A stretch of 8,218 nt of DNA. It comes from Candidatus Eiseniibacteriota bacterium. GTDB taxonomy: Bacteria; Eisenbacteria; RBG-16-71-46. Made by a program: the position numbers and the translations under genes. The stretch lies in NCBI GenBank assembly GCA_023249815.1, contig JAHFBX010000118.1:1-8218 (forward strand). The letters are read 5' to 3'. Shown in pieces: positions 1-5,784 of the stretch (the first letter of the stretch is position 1; every line of letters begins with the position of its first letter). A model generated the notes under the pieces. It was not told the origin of the DNA. It did not search any database and saw only the letters and a program-made list of their open reading frames with translations.

Positions 1-1131
1 TTCGGCCAGGAGTGGGGCATCATCTCCACCGGCGGGCACGCGAACGTGTTCGAGTCTCCCACGCTGTTCGGCTGGGAGAACGGCAACTACGACGTGTTCG
101 TGGCGCAGGGCGACTACACCGGGCTCTACACCGCGTTTCGCGCCAATCCGCCCGCCGGCGGCCTGCCCACGGTGGTCGAGTGGTGCCACCCCTCGAGCGG
201 CGACTTCAACGACTACGCGCTCACGAACGACGGCAATGCCACCGTGAGCCAGATGGCGATGGGCTCCGGCCCGGCGTTCTCCACGTCCATCACCGAGAGT
301 GATGCTCCGAGCACGACCGGCAACGAGAGCTTGTTCCAGGACGCGCTGCGAAAGGGCTTCCGCGTGTCCCCGGCCGTCGACCAGGACAATCACAACGCCA
401 CCTGGGGCGCAGCGACCCAGGGCCGCACCGTGGCGCTCGCCGCCGGCAAGACGAAGAGCCTGATCCTCGGCGCGCTCGCGGCGCGACGTTCGTACGCGAG
501 CATGGACCACAACACGCAGGTGCTGTTCTCGGCCGAGGAGCACCCCATGGGTGATGCCTGGACCGTGGCCCAGGGCCCGCGCTTCGTGATCCAGGTGATC
601 GACCCTGACGTCGGCGCCGGCGTCGGCGAAATCGAGCTCCTCCGCGGCATCACCGGCGTGTCGAACGCGGTCGTCGTGGCGAAGAGCATCGGCAACGCCT
701 CGTTCGCGTGGCGCGAGCGGGACGTGTTCCCGATCGGCACCGAGGCGCACTACTACGCGCGCATCCGCATGTTCGACAACGCGCAGCTCTGGACCGGTCC
801 GGTCTACGTGAAGTACGACCCATCGGCGGTAACGTCCGTCGGCGACCGCCCGAACACACTGCGGCTCGCGGTCGGTCCCAATCCCATGTCTTACCGGGTC
901 ACCGCGGCGTTCACGCTGTCGAACGACGTCACCGATGCCGATCTCTCGATCTACGACGCAAGTGGCCGTCGCGTGGCCTCGCTCATCAACGGCCCGCTCT
1001 CGGCGGGCGACCAGCGGGTCGAGTGGACCGGCTTGGACGACGCCGGCCGCCGCGTCCCAGCCGGGCTGTTCTTCATGCGGCTGCGCGCGGGCGGCCGTAC
1101 GGCGGTGCACAAGGTGATGCTGGTGCGGTAG
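1..1131 (+). CDS. Secreted PHP/CehA-like protein with C-terminal FlgD-type Ig domain (5' truncated)
   Basis: The frame is open from the first base, so the N-terminus lies outside the window; 376 residues are visible, ending in TAG. The first ~190 visible residues resemble the C-terminal half of a PHP-superfamily (CehA-like) metal-dependent phosphoesterase. Visible motifs are a GGHANVFE stretch (His13), EWCHP (His63), DQDNHN (His131) and the family-typical LGALAARRSYAS segment (about 156-167), which recalls ALRARRVYAT in CehA-like proteins. A beta-rich region follows. The last ~90 residues (from about 283) form a FlgD/Por-secretion-type Ig-like fold, with an NPMS start, LSIYDASGRRV, a WTGLDDAGRRVPAGLFFMRL block and a final KVMLVR. 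Such tails are typical of exported proteins in FCB-related bacteria. The substrate cannot be told from sequence. The PHP assignment is moderately secure and the C-terminal domain is clear. The internal GTG at position 46 is not the true start. Confidence 0.8.
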   Translation, partial: FGQEWGIISTGGHANVFESPTLFGWENGNYDVFVAQGDYTGLYTAFRANPPAGGLPTVVEWCHPSSGDFNDYALTNDGNATVSQMAMGSGPAFSTSITESDAPSTTGNESLFQDALRKGFRVSPAVDQDNHNATWGAATQGRTVALAAGKTKSLILGALAARRSYASMDHNTQVLFSAEEHPMGDAWTVAQGPRFVIQVIDPDVGAGVGEIELLRGITGVSNAVVVAKSIGNASFAWRERDVFPIGTEAHYYARIRMFDNAQLWTGPVYVKYDPSAVTSVGDRPNTLRLAVGPNPMSYRVTAAFTLSNDVTDADLSIYDASGRRVASLINGPLSAGDQRVEWTGLDDAGRRVPAGLFFMRLRAGGRTAVHKVMLVR

Positions 1132-1151
1132 TAGGCGACTTCCCGATCCAG

Positions 1152-1181
1152 ACGCCCCGCGGGCCAAGGTCCGCGGGGCGT
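1152..1181. terminator. Bidirectional hairpin terminator between convergent genes
   Basis: A perfect 11-bp inverted repeat (ACGCCCCGCGG at 1152-1162, CCGCGGGGCGT at 1171-1181) encloses an 8-nt loop. It sits 20 nt after the stop of the plus-strand gene and 2 nt before the stop of the minus-strand HNH gene, filling the convergent gap. The T-tract is poor on both sides, which is common in high-GC genomes. Placement and stem strength are the main support. Confidence 0.7.
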
Positions 1182-1183
1182 TC

Positions 1184-2287
1184 CTACGACGGGCGGGCTT
1201 CCCTTGAGCTCTCCCGCTTCGACTGCATGAATCCCGCGCCGAAGGCGCGATCGGCTTCGAGCTGATTGTGCGCGCGACACCGCAATCGCAGGTTGCCCAC
1301 GGTCGTCTCGCCGCCCCTGGCGACAGGCTTCACGTGATCGAACTCCAGCGCTCCGCGCTCTTCGCAGCGCCTGCCCTTGTCGCTCACAAAAGTGCACTGC
1401 TCGCGGTCCCGCGCGCGGACCGCGCGCCGAACGCCAGCGGGGATGTGGCGCACGCTCCTGGTGGGGCGCGATGCGCGTGGCGCGTCCGTCGCGCCGAAGC
1501 GGCGGCGCTCGAGCTTCTCGATGAGCGCGTGGAGCGCGCGATCCAGCACAGTCGCAAGGTCACCGTGCTCCACGACATGGCCGAGTAGCTCCTGCGCACG
1601 GCGCAGCTTGTCGCGGGTCTCGGCGGACATCGTGAGCTGGAGCCCGAAGCGGCCGGGCGAGAGCGGGGTCGTCCTGCCCGGTGGCACCGTCATCGGCGGC
1701 ACCGGTGTCACGGCAGGCCCTGCAGCCGGCTGTATCTCCCCGGTTGGTTCACGGTCACCATTATCCGAGCTGCTTGACGACTCCTGTACCTCTACAGGCC
1801 CCGGAGCCTGTGCGACAACACACATCTGCGCCGGTGATCCTGGCAACGCCCTGATCTGAGGAGCAAGGTCTGACTGCGGGAATCGCTCGGCGAGCAAGAC
1901 CTCGAGCTGGTCCCTGGTCATGTGCTCCGCGGCGGCGATCAGATCCTCTGCCGCCTTGCCTCGCAAGTGTCGAAGCGGGCGCGAGAGCAAACACACGCCG
2001 GTCACGTGCAGCCGGCCATCGGCGACCGCCTCGAATATCGCGGGGAATCTGCGCGCGGTACGTGCGGCGCGGTTGCGCTTGGCCGCCATATCCTCGGAAA
2101 AGCCGAGCTCCCGCACGCAATAGTGGAACATCGCCGAATAGCCCATCTCCGCGTAGAGCCTGCGGCGCTCCACCTCCGTGATGTGCGCGAGCAGCGCTGC
2201 CGTCGTGGCGCGGTCCTGGGCGACGAGAGCGGTGAGGTCCCGGAGCAGGACGTGGTTGGTGAGGTGTCCGAGTGAGTAGCCGGGCAT
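1184..2287 (-). CDS. HNH endonuclease family protein (DUF222-like N-terminal region)
   Basis: A 367-residue protein in two parts. Residues ~10-140 are a helical region with family-typical wording (RLYAEMGYSAMFHYC, LGFSEDMAAKRNRAARTARRFP, IFEAVADGRLHVTGVCLL), as seen in the multi-copy HNH proteins of Myxococcota, Actinobacteria and candidate phyla. Residues ~165-212 are a Ser- and Pro-rich linker. The C-terminal HNH/beta-beta-alpha-metal module runs from about 290 to 345: Cys298 and Cys308, LEFDHVKPVARGG (Asp317, His318), Asn332, then LRCRAHN (Cys337, His340). The four cysteine/histidine positions suggest a structural zinc, and the H-N-H triad is intact. The ATG start has a GGAGG (2293-2297) 5 nt upstream. 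The gene is alone in its transcript. The biological role of this family is unresolved. DNA cleavage is inferred from the motif, and nothing around it marks a restriction or mobile-element context. Confidence 0.88.
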   Translation of the reverse strand: MPGYSLGHLTNHVLLRDLTALVAQDRATTAALLAHITEVERRRLYAEMGYSAMFHYCVRELGFSEDMAAKRNRAARTARRFPAIFEAVADGRLHVTGVCLLSRPLRHLRGKAAEDLIAAAEHMTRDQLEVLLAERFPQSDLAPQIRALPGSPAQMCVVAQAPGPVEVQESSSSSDNGDREPTGEIQPAAGPAVTPVPPMTVPPGRTTPLSPGRFGLQLTMSAETRDKLRRAQELLGHVVEHGDLATVLDRALHALIEKLERRRFGATDAPRASRPTRSVRHIPAGVRRAVRARDREQCTFVSDKGRRCEERGALEFDHVKPVARGGETTVGNLRLRCRAHNQLEADRAFGAGFMQSKRESSREARPS

Positions 2288-2320
2288 GCGCGCCTCCGCG
2301 AGTGAGTGTGCATCGCGGGG

Positions 2321-2340
2321 GCATGCGAATCATCGCATGC
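2321..2340. repeat. Perfect 8-bp inverted repeat upstream of the HNH gene
   Basis: GCATGCGA (2321-2328) and TCGCATGC (2333-2340) are exact reverse complements around a 4-nt centre. A further GCATGCG occurs at 2284-2290 across the HNH start codon. The dyad lies 34 nt upstream of that start, where a repressor of the HNH gene could bind. Function is inferred from position only. Confidence 0.4.
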
Positions 2341-2479
2341 ATATTCTCGACGCGCGCATTCGCGCGCCTGTTGCCTGCATGAGCACGTCGCAACAACGCG
2401 CGCGACTGCAGGCGCGCGAGGCGTTCACGCGGCATCCACGGCAGGCACAAGCGAACGCATGACGCAATCGTGGATGAGC

Positions 2480-2500
2480 CGTTCGCACCGCCCGCGAACG
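2480..2500. repeat. Perfect 7-bp inverted repeat in the rlmI-HNH gap
   Basis: CGTTCGC (2480-2486) and GCGAACG (2494-2500) flank a 7-nt loop, about 110 nt beyond the rlmI stop. It could be part of a transcript end for the minus-strand rlmI unit, but no T-run follows on that strand, so it is recorded only as a repeat. Confidence 0.35.
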
Positions 2501-2548
2501 CGTCAAGTCAAGAATTGGCGAATGCAGTGCGGCGCGTCAGTCGATCGC

Positions 2549-2580
2549 TCGATGCTACCTCGACGCGCTCAGCGCATCGA
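2549..2580. repeat. Inverted repeat with nested hairpin just past rlmI
   Basis: TCGATGC (2549-2555) and GCATCGA (2574-2580) are perfect complements. An alternative inner hairpin, GACGCGC (2562-2568) with GCGCATC (2572-2578), includes one G-T pair. The element begins 33 nt downstream of the rlmI stop on the minus strand. It may act as a 3'-end structure, but it lacks a T-tract. Confidence 0.35.
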
Positions 2581-2612
2581 TCTCGGCGCCTCGCGCGACC
2601 TCACCCCTTGAG

Positions 2613-3803
2613 CTACAGCGCCTGCAGCACCGCGCACTTGAGATAATGCGTCTCCGGCACCGCCAGCAGCCGTGGGTGGTCGGGCGCCTCGCCCGCCCAG
2701 TCCAGCACGCGCATCGGCCGCCGCGCGGCCCGCGCCGCCTCGAGCAGGACCTGTCGAAAGAGATCGTCGTCCAAATGATGGCTGCACGAGCAGGTGACGA
2801 GCACGCCGTCCTCCTCGAGCAGGCTCATCGCGAGCCGGTTGTGCTCACGGTAGGCCCTCGCCCCGGCCGCCACGGCCCGGCGAGACTTGATGAGCGCGGG
2901 TGGGTCCAGCACGACGATGCCGTAGCGCTTGCCCTCGCGTTCGAGCCGGCGGAGGGCATCGAACGCGTCGGCGCGCATGAACTCGATTTTCTCGGCGACG
3001 CCATTTCGCGCCACGTTCTCGCGCGCCAGCGCGAGCGCCGGCTCGGACGAGTCCACGGCCAGCACGGTCGTGGCCCCGCCGCGCGCCAGGTGCATGCTCC
3101 ACTCGCCCTGATAGCAAAACACATCCAAAGCGCTCCGGCCCTTGGCGCGCGCCTCGGCACGCTTCCGGTTCTCGCGCTGATCCAGGAACAGCCCGGTCTT
3201 CTGGCCGTGCAGCAGGTCCACCTCGAGCTCGAACCCGCCCACGGCAACGCTCACCCGCTCCGGCACGTTGCCCCACCAGATCTCGCGGCGCTGCTCCAAC
3301 CCCTCGAGCGTGCGAAGCGGCGAGTCGGCCACGAGCACCGCGCCCGTGGGCTCGAAAACGCGCTCGAGCGCGGCCTTCAGCTCGCCGAGGCGGCTCTCCA
3401 TGCCGAGCGTCAGCACCTGCACGGCGAGCCAGTCGCCGTAGCGATCCACCACCAGGCCCGGGAGCTGGTCGGACTCGCCGTAGACGAGCCGCACCGCGGG
3501 CTCTCCCGGGTACACCGAGTCGCGCAGGCGCTTCGCGCGCTCGAGGCGTTTCACGAAGAACGCGGTGTCGATCTCGTCGCGCCCGCGGGTCAGGAGCCGG
3601 GCGCAGATCAGGCTGTGGCGGTTGATGTAGGCGCGGCCCAGGAACGCGCCGCGGTGGTCCACCACATCCACCAGCCCGCCGTCCTCGACGCCGCCCTGCC
3701 AGCTCTCCACCTCGTTGGAGAAGATCCACGGGTGGCCACCGCGCACGCGGCGGTCCTCGCCCTTGCGCAGCACCAGCTGGGCGGCGGCGATGACTTTGCT
3801 CAT
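2613..3803 (-). CDS. rlmI: RlmI-like 23S rRNA (cytosine-C5) methyltransferase
   Basis: A 396-residue class I SAM-dependent methyltransferase, the same length as E. coli RlmI, which makes m5C1962 in 23S rRNA. Residues ~5-75 form the PUA-type RNA-binding domain (RGGHPWIFSNEV). A central domain follows, with the family signature GQKTGLFLDQR at 200-210. The Rossmann methyltransferase domain has motif I LDVFCYQG (226-233), acidic motif II VDSS (250-253), motif IV LDPP (299-302) and motif VI TCSCS (337-341), which supplies the nucleophilic cysteine of m5C enzymes. The cytosolic substrate is rRNA. Family membership is strong. Target position C1962 is inferred by homology, because close paralogues such as the RlmK part of RlmKL share this architecture. 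It starts 25 nt after the agmatinase stop, so the two are probably co-transcribed. No strong ribosome binding site is visible before its ATG. Confidence 0.9.
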   Translation of the reverse strand: MSKVIAAAQLVLRKGEDRRVRGGHPWIFSNEVESWQGGVEDGGLVDVVDHRGAFLGRAYINRHSLICARLLTRGRDEIDTAFFVKRLERAKRLRDSVYPGEPAVRLVYGESDQLPGLVVDRYGDWLAVQVLTLGMESRLGELKAALERVFEPTGAVLVADSPLRTLEGLEQRREIWWGNVPERVSVAVGGFELEVDLLHGQKTGLFLDQRENRKRAEARAKGRSALDVFCYQGEWSMHLARGGATTVLAVDSSEPALALARENVARNGVAEKIEFMRADAFDALRRLEREGKRYGIVVLDPPALIKSRRAVAAGARAYREHNRLAMSLLEEDGVLVTCSCSHHLDDDLFRQVLLEAARAARRPMRVLDWAGEAPDHPRLLAVPETHYLKCAVLQAL

Positions 3804-3828
3804 CGCAGGCTCTGAAGGCTGGCCGTGC

Positions 3829-4716
3829 TCACCGCTGGTTCTGGAGCATGTGGCCGATCATCCGATACGTCATGCGCGCGGCGAGGAAGTCCGACGCCAC
3901 GCTGCCGGGGATGGGCGCCAGCTCCACCACGTCGAAGCCCACGATGCGCTTCTTCGCCGCCACGGCTCCAATCAAGTCGCTTGCTTCGTACCAGTCGAGC
4001 CCGCCGGGCTCGGGCGTGCCGGTGCCGGGCAGGTAGGCCGGGTCGAGCCCGTCCAGGTCGAACGTGATGAACACGTCGTCGGTGAGCGCGTCCAGGATGG
4101 GCTTCCAGTTCCCGCCGAGCATCCGGAAGCTCCGCGTGCTCCACATCGGCGCCGGATGGGCCTTCAGGTACTCGGCCTCCTCCTCGGAGAGCGAGCGGAT
4201 GCCCACGGACGCGGCCGGGCAGCGCTCGCGGATGCGGCGCATGACGCAGGCGTGCGAGTCGGGAGAGTCCAAGTAGCTGTCGCGCATGTCGGCGTGCGCG
4301 TCCAGCTGCAGCACGGAGAGCTTCGGTGCGCGCTTCAAGAGCGCGCGCACGGCGCCCGCGGTGATGCTGTGCTCGCCGCCCAGCATGACGGGCAGTTTGC
4401 CCGCGTCGAGGATCCAGTCGAACGCCTGCTCCACGCGCTTCGCCATCTCGGTGGGGCCGAGCGCCGTGGGTTCCAGCTCGGGGAGCGTGTGGATGCCGGC
4501 CTGGTACGTGGCCCCCAGCTCGTCGTCCCACACCTCCATGTTCCGGGACGCCGCGAGGATCGCGTGCGGCCCCCAGCGCGTGCCGCCCTGGTACGACGTG
4601 CTGAAGTCGTAGGGCACGGGCAGGACTGCGACGCGGCTCGACTCGAACGACGAGTGTTCCGGCTCGAGACCAGCGAAGTTGAACGGCAGGCCCCAGGTCG
4701 GGGACGTGGGCTTCAT
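3829..4716 (-). CDS. speB: Agmatinase (ureohydrolase family)
   Basis: A 295-residue member of the arginase/agmatinase family that hydrolyses agmatine to putrescine and urea with a binuclear manganese centre. All metal-binding motifs are intact: GGEHS (His116), DAHAD (Asp139, His141, Asp143) and FDLDGLDP (Asp220, Asp222), followed by GTGTPEPGGL and FDVVELAP. The start is ATG 4716, with AAGGAG (4726-4731) 9 nt upstream. The frame stays open further upstream to 5097, but that part runs antiparallel to nothing conserved and overlaps speD, so it is not an N-terminal extension. Its neighbour speD supports a polyamine role. Agmatinase is the best reading, but guanidinobutyrase, proclavaminate amidinohydrolase or guanidine hydrolase activity cannot be excluded, because substrate specificity in this family is hard to read from sequence. 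Confidence 0.88.
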   Translation of the reverse strand: MKPTSPTWGLPFNFAGLEPEHSSFESSRVAVLPVPYDFSTSYQGGTRWGPHAILAASRNMEVWDDELGATYQAGIHTLPELEPTALGPTEMAKRVEQAFDWILDAGKLPVMLGGEHSITAGAVRALLKRAPKLSVLQLDAHADMRDSYLDSPDSHACVMRRIRERCPAASVGIRSLSEEEAEYLKAHPAPMWSTRSFRMLGGNWKPILDALTDDVFITFDLDGLDPAYLPGTGTPEPGGLDWYEASDLIGAVAAKKRIVGFDVVELAPIPGSVASDFLAARMTYRMIGHMLQNQR

Positions 4717-4725
4717 GCGCGACAG

Positions 4726-4731
4726 CTCCTT
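4726..4731 (-). promoter_or_regulatory. Ribosome binding site of speB
   Basis: AAGGAG on the minus strand, 9 nt before ATG 4716. It fixes the speB start and argues against the longer open frame. Confidence 0.75.
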
Positions 4732-4745
4732 GCGACGTTCACGGG

Positions 4746-4829
4746 CCGCGCCTCGGCGGACGCGAGGCGCGGAAGGGGGTGTCGGGACCGAACGCGCGCC
4801 CGTGGGTGGCGCGTGGGCCACCGGGCGCG
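4746..4829 (-). promoter_or_regulatory. Hairpin-rich leader of speB
   Basis: Two strong stems lie between the speD terminator and the speB ribosome binding site. The first pairs CCGCGCCTCG (4746-4755) with CGAGGCGCGG (4763-4772), a perfect 10 bp with a 7-nt loop, ending 15 nt upstream of AAGGAG. The second pairs CGCGCCC and GGTGGC (4795-4801, 4805-4810) with GCCACC and GGGCGCG (4817-4829), 13 bp with a 3-nt bulge. Neither is followed by a T-run on the minus strand, so they look like leader structure more than terminators. No convincing promoter was found in this gap. Confidence 0.45.
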
Positions 4830-4870
4830 GAAAGGGTTCGCAGAGTGCCGTCCTCGCCCGGAAAGCACAA

Positions 4871-4898
4871 GGCCCCGGCCGATCGCTCGGCCGGGGCC
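4871..4898 (-). terminator. Terminator after speD
   Basis: A perfect 12-bp stem (GGCCCCGGCCGA at 4871-4882, TCGGCCGGGGCC at 4887-4898) has a TCGC tetraloop on the plus strand. It begins 18 nt after the speD stop in the minus direction and is followed on that strand by the T-rich stretch TTGTGCTTTCC. This is the clearest intrinsic terminator in the window, and it separates speD from speB despite their related functions. Confidence 0.75.
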
Positions 4899-4916
4899 CG
4901 TGTCGAGAACGACCGG

Positions 4917-5360
4917 TCAGGCGGTCCGAGCGGCGGGACGCCCCACGCGGCGACGCTGCGTGCGGACTTCCGCCGCCGCGCCATTGATGTCCTTCGGGAA
5001 CTCGGTGCCGCGGTCGAGGATGTTGCACTCCACCTTGGCCATCCCGAACGTGTGCTTCAAGTAATCCCGGGCGAAATCGGTGTCGAACGCCTTGCACGAG
5101 AAGATGTCCACTGACACGTAGTTCTTGTCCGGGAACGTGTGGATGCTGATGTGGCTTTCCGCGATCAGGACGAAACCCGACAGGCCCCAGTCTTCGGGCT
5201 TCAAGCCGCTGTACTTGAACACGTAGGGCGGCATGATCTTAGTCATGCCGATGCGGGCGGGAAGTTCCTCCAGGATCCGGTAGATGAGGTTCAGATCCGT
5301 CAGCTTCTCCTTATCGCACCCGTATCCATCGAGCATGAGGTGAGGCCCGAATCCGGTCAT
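4917..5360 (-). CDS. speD: S-adenosylmethionine decarboxylase, pyruvoyl-dependent (prokaryotic class 1b type)
   Basis: A 147-residue proenzyme that self-cleaves to form a pyruvoyl cofactor and decarboxylates S-adenosylmethionine to supply the aminopropyl group for spermidine. The processing site is AESHISIHTFP, with cleavage expected between Glu68 and Ser69. The catalytic set Ser69, His74 and Cys89 keeps the +5/+20 spacing of Thermotoga maritima AdoMetDC (Ser63, His68, Cys83). The N-terminal FGPHLMLDGYGC and VDIFSCKAFD also fit the family. The start was set at ATG 5360 because a GGAGGT lies 10 nt upstream and family N-termini begin near here. ATG 5378, six codons earlier, is the alternative but has only a weak site. 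The basic C-terminal tail (RTQRRRVGRPAAR) is longer than usual. Some SpeD homologues act on arginine or ornithine instead, and the sequence alone does not exclude that. Confidence 0.87.
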   Translation of the reverse strand: MTGFGPHLMLDGYGCDKEKLTDLNLIYRILEELPARIGMTKIMPPYVFKYSGLKPEDWGLSGFVLIAESHISIHTFPDKNYVSVDIFSCKAFDTDFARDYLKHTFGMAKVECNILDRGTEFPKDINGAAAEVRTQRRRVGRPAARTA

Positions 5361-5370
5361 CTCGTCAGCC

Positions 5371-5376
5371 ACCTCC
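5371..5376 (-). promoter_or_regulatory. Ribosome binding site of speD
   Basis: GGAGGT on the minus strand, 10 nt before ATG 5360. It overlaps the alternative start codon ATG 5378, so only one of the two starts can be used efficiently. This site favours the shorter protein. Confidence 0.6.
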
Positions 5377-5383
5377 ATTTGTC

Positions 5384-5398
5384 CCGCGCCAGGCGCGG
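5384..5398 (-). promoter_or_regulatory. Intercistronic hairpin upstream of speD
   Basis: CCGCGC and GCGCGG arms (5384-5389, 5393-5398) around a 3-nt loop lie in the 70-nt gap between the acidic gene and the speD start, 7 nt upstream of the GGAGGT. A 10-bp palindrome GATCGCGATC (5410-5419) lies next to it. They may set the relative expression of the two genes. A terminator is unlikely, since no T-run follows. Confidence 0.35.
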
Positions 5399-5430
5399 TG
5401 TCTTGGTCCGATCGCGATCAGCATGAGCGT

Positions 5431-5664
5431 TCACCTCTCGGAGTCGTTGCCGCCGAACTCGTCGAAGTCGTCGTCACCTACCTGCAAGTCGTCGCCCTCG
5501 ACGAAGTCCTCGTCGAAGTCGTCGTCATCATCACTGAACTCGTCGTCGAGGTCGTCCTCGTCGAACTCCTCGTCGTCTTCGATCTCGTCGTCTCCGAGCG
5601 CTTCGACATCCTCTCCGCCGAAGACGTCGAAGTCGTCGTCCTCGCCGCCCTTCTTGCGCTTCAT
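5431..5664 (-). CDS. Small highly acidic protein upstream of speD (unknown function)
   Basis: A 77-residue protein with 28 Asp and 13 Glu (about 53 percent acidic), a short basic head (MKRKK) and single hydrophobic or aromatic residues (mostly Phe, Leu, Val) spaced through the acidic run. No signal peptide, membrane segment or known domain is recognised; it is probably disordered and cytosolic. The ATG follows GAGGGGTG (5667-5674), a promoter lies at 5785-5812, and speD starts 70 nt after its stop, so the two form one transcript. I chose the minus strand because it has promoter, ribosome binding site, ATG and operon position. The plus-strand frames here give only poly-Ser or poly-Val products. 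Inferred possibilities are a polyamine-binding buffer or sensor, a nucleic-acid mimic, or an assembly partner of SpeD. None is shown. Confidence 0.7.
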   Translation of the reverse strand: MKRKKGGEDDDFDVFGGEDVEALGDDEIEDDEEFDEDDLDDEFSDDDDDFDEDFVEGDDLQVGDDDFDEFGGNDSER

Positions 5665-5778
5665 GTCACCCCTCGTGAGCGGGACTCACTCGACGCACTT
5701 CGCGTGCGCCACACCTTTGATGCGTGATCCACCGCGAGGTTCCGCCAGTTGTACGATCACGCGCTTCCCACCGAAAGC
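5665..5778 (-). promoter_or_regulatory. Structured 5' leader of the acidic-gene/speD transcript
   Basis: About 114 nt lie between the predicted transcription start (about 5778) and the ATG of the acidic gene. On the minus strand, in transcription order, there is a perfect 8-bp stem GCGTGATC/GATCACGC (5755-5762 with 5722-5729, 25-nt loop), then CGCAC/GTGCG with a 5-nt loop (5694-5708), then GTGAG/CTCAC with a 5-nt loop (5675-5689), which directly abuts the ribosome binding site. This could be a cis-regulatory RNA. I do not recognise it as any described riboswitch class, and short stems are easy to find in high-GC DNA. Confidence 0.4.
5686..5760 (-). CDS. Possible 24-residue leader peptide (tentative)
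   Basis: A GTG-initiated frame inside the leader runs 24 codons to TGA. It is preceded by a weak GGGAAG about 4 nt upstream. It begins MIVQLAEPRGG if GTG is the start. Its start codon lies in the first leader hairpin and its stop lies in the third hairpin, next to the ribosome binding site of the acidic gene, 21 nt before that ATG. A ribosome translating it would melt the leader structures. The layout resembles arrest-peptide control of polyamine genes (speFL in E. coli), but a frame of this length is expected by chance in GC-rich DNA. Confidence 0.2.
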   Translation of the reverse strand: MIVQLAEPRGGSRIKGVAHAKCVE

Positions 5779-5784
5779 ACGCGC

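Larger units (their letters stand above)
2288..2612. other. Intergenic region rich in inverted repeats, no gene seen
   Basis: These 325 bases lie between the start of the HNH gene and the stop of rlmI, so they must hold the HNH promoter and probably the rlmI transcript end. I see no convincing -35/-10 pair for the HNH gene, and no hairpin followed by a T-run. The stretch contains alternating CG runs (2351-2366, 2397-2418) and several perfect inverted repeats, listed separately. A plus-strand reading frame spans most of it, but its composition is unlike a protein and it has no supporting ribosome binding site. Confidence 0.5.

Noticed and set aside
1761..2450. 229-codon minus-strand frame overlapping the HNH gene
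   Set aside because: It is a shifted shadow of the HNH gene, which carries the conserved motifs in the other frame.
2306..2611. 101-codon plus-strand frame in the rlmI-HNH gap
   Set aside because: It has no ribosome binding site or recognisable domain, and its composition reflects CG repeats.
2646..3815. 389-codon plus-strand open frame
   Set aside because: It is antisense to rlmI, whose catalytic motifs are intact on the minus strand.
3715..5064. 449-codon plus-strand open frame
   Set aside because: It is antisense to speB, with no recognisable domain and shadow-like composition.
4717..5097. N-terminal extension of the speB frame
   Set aside because: It overlaps speD and the terminator and encodes no conserved sequence. 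ATG 4716 has a good ribosome binding site and matches family length.
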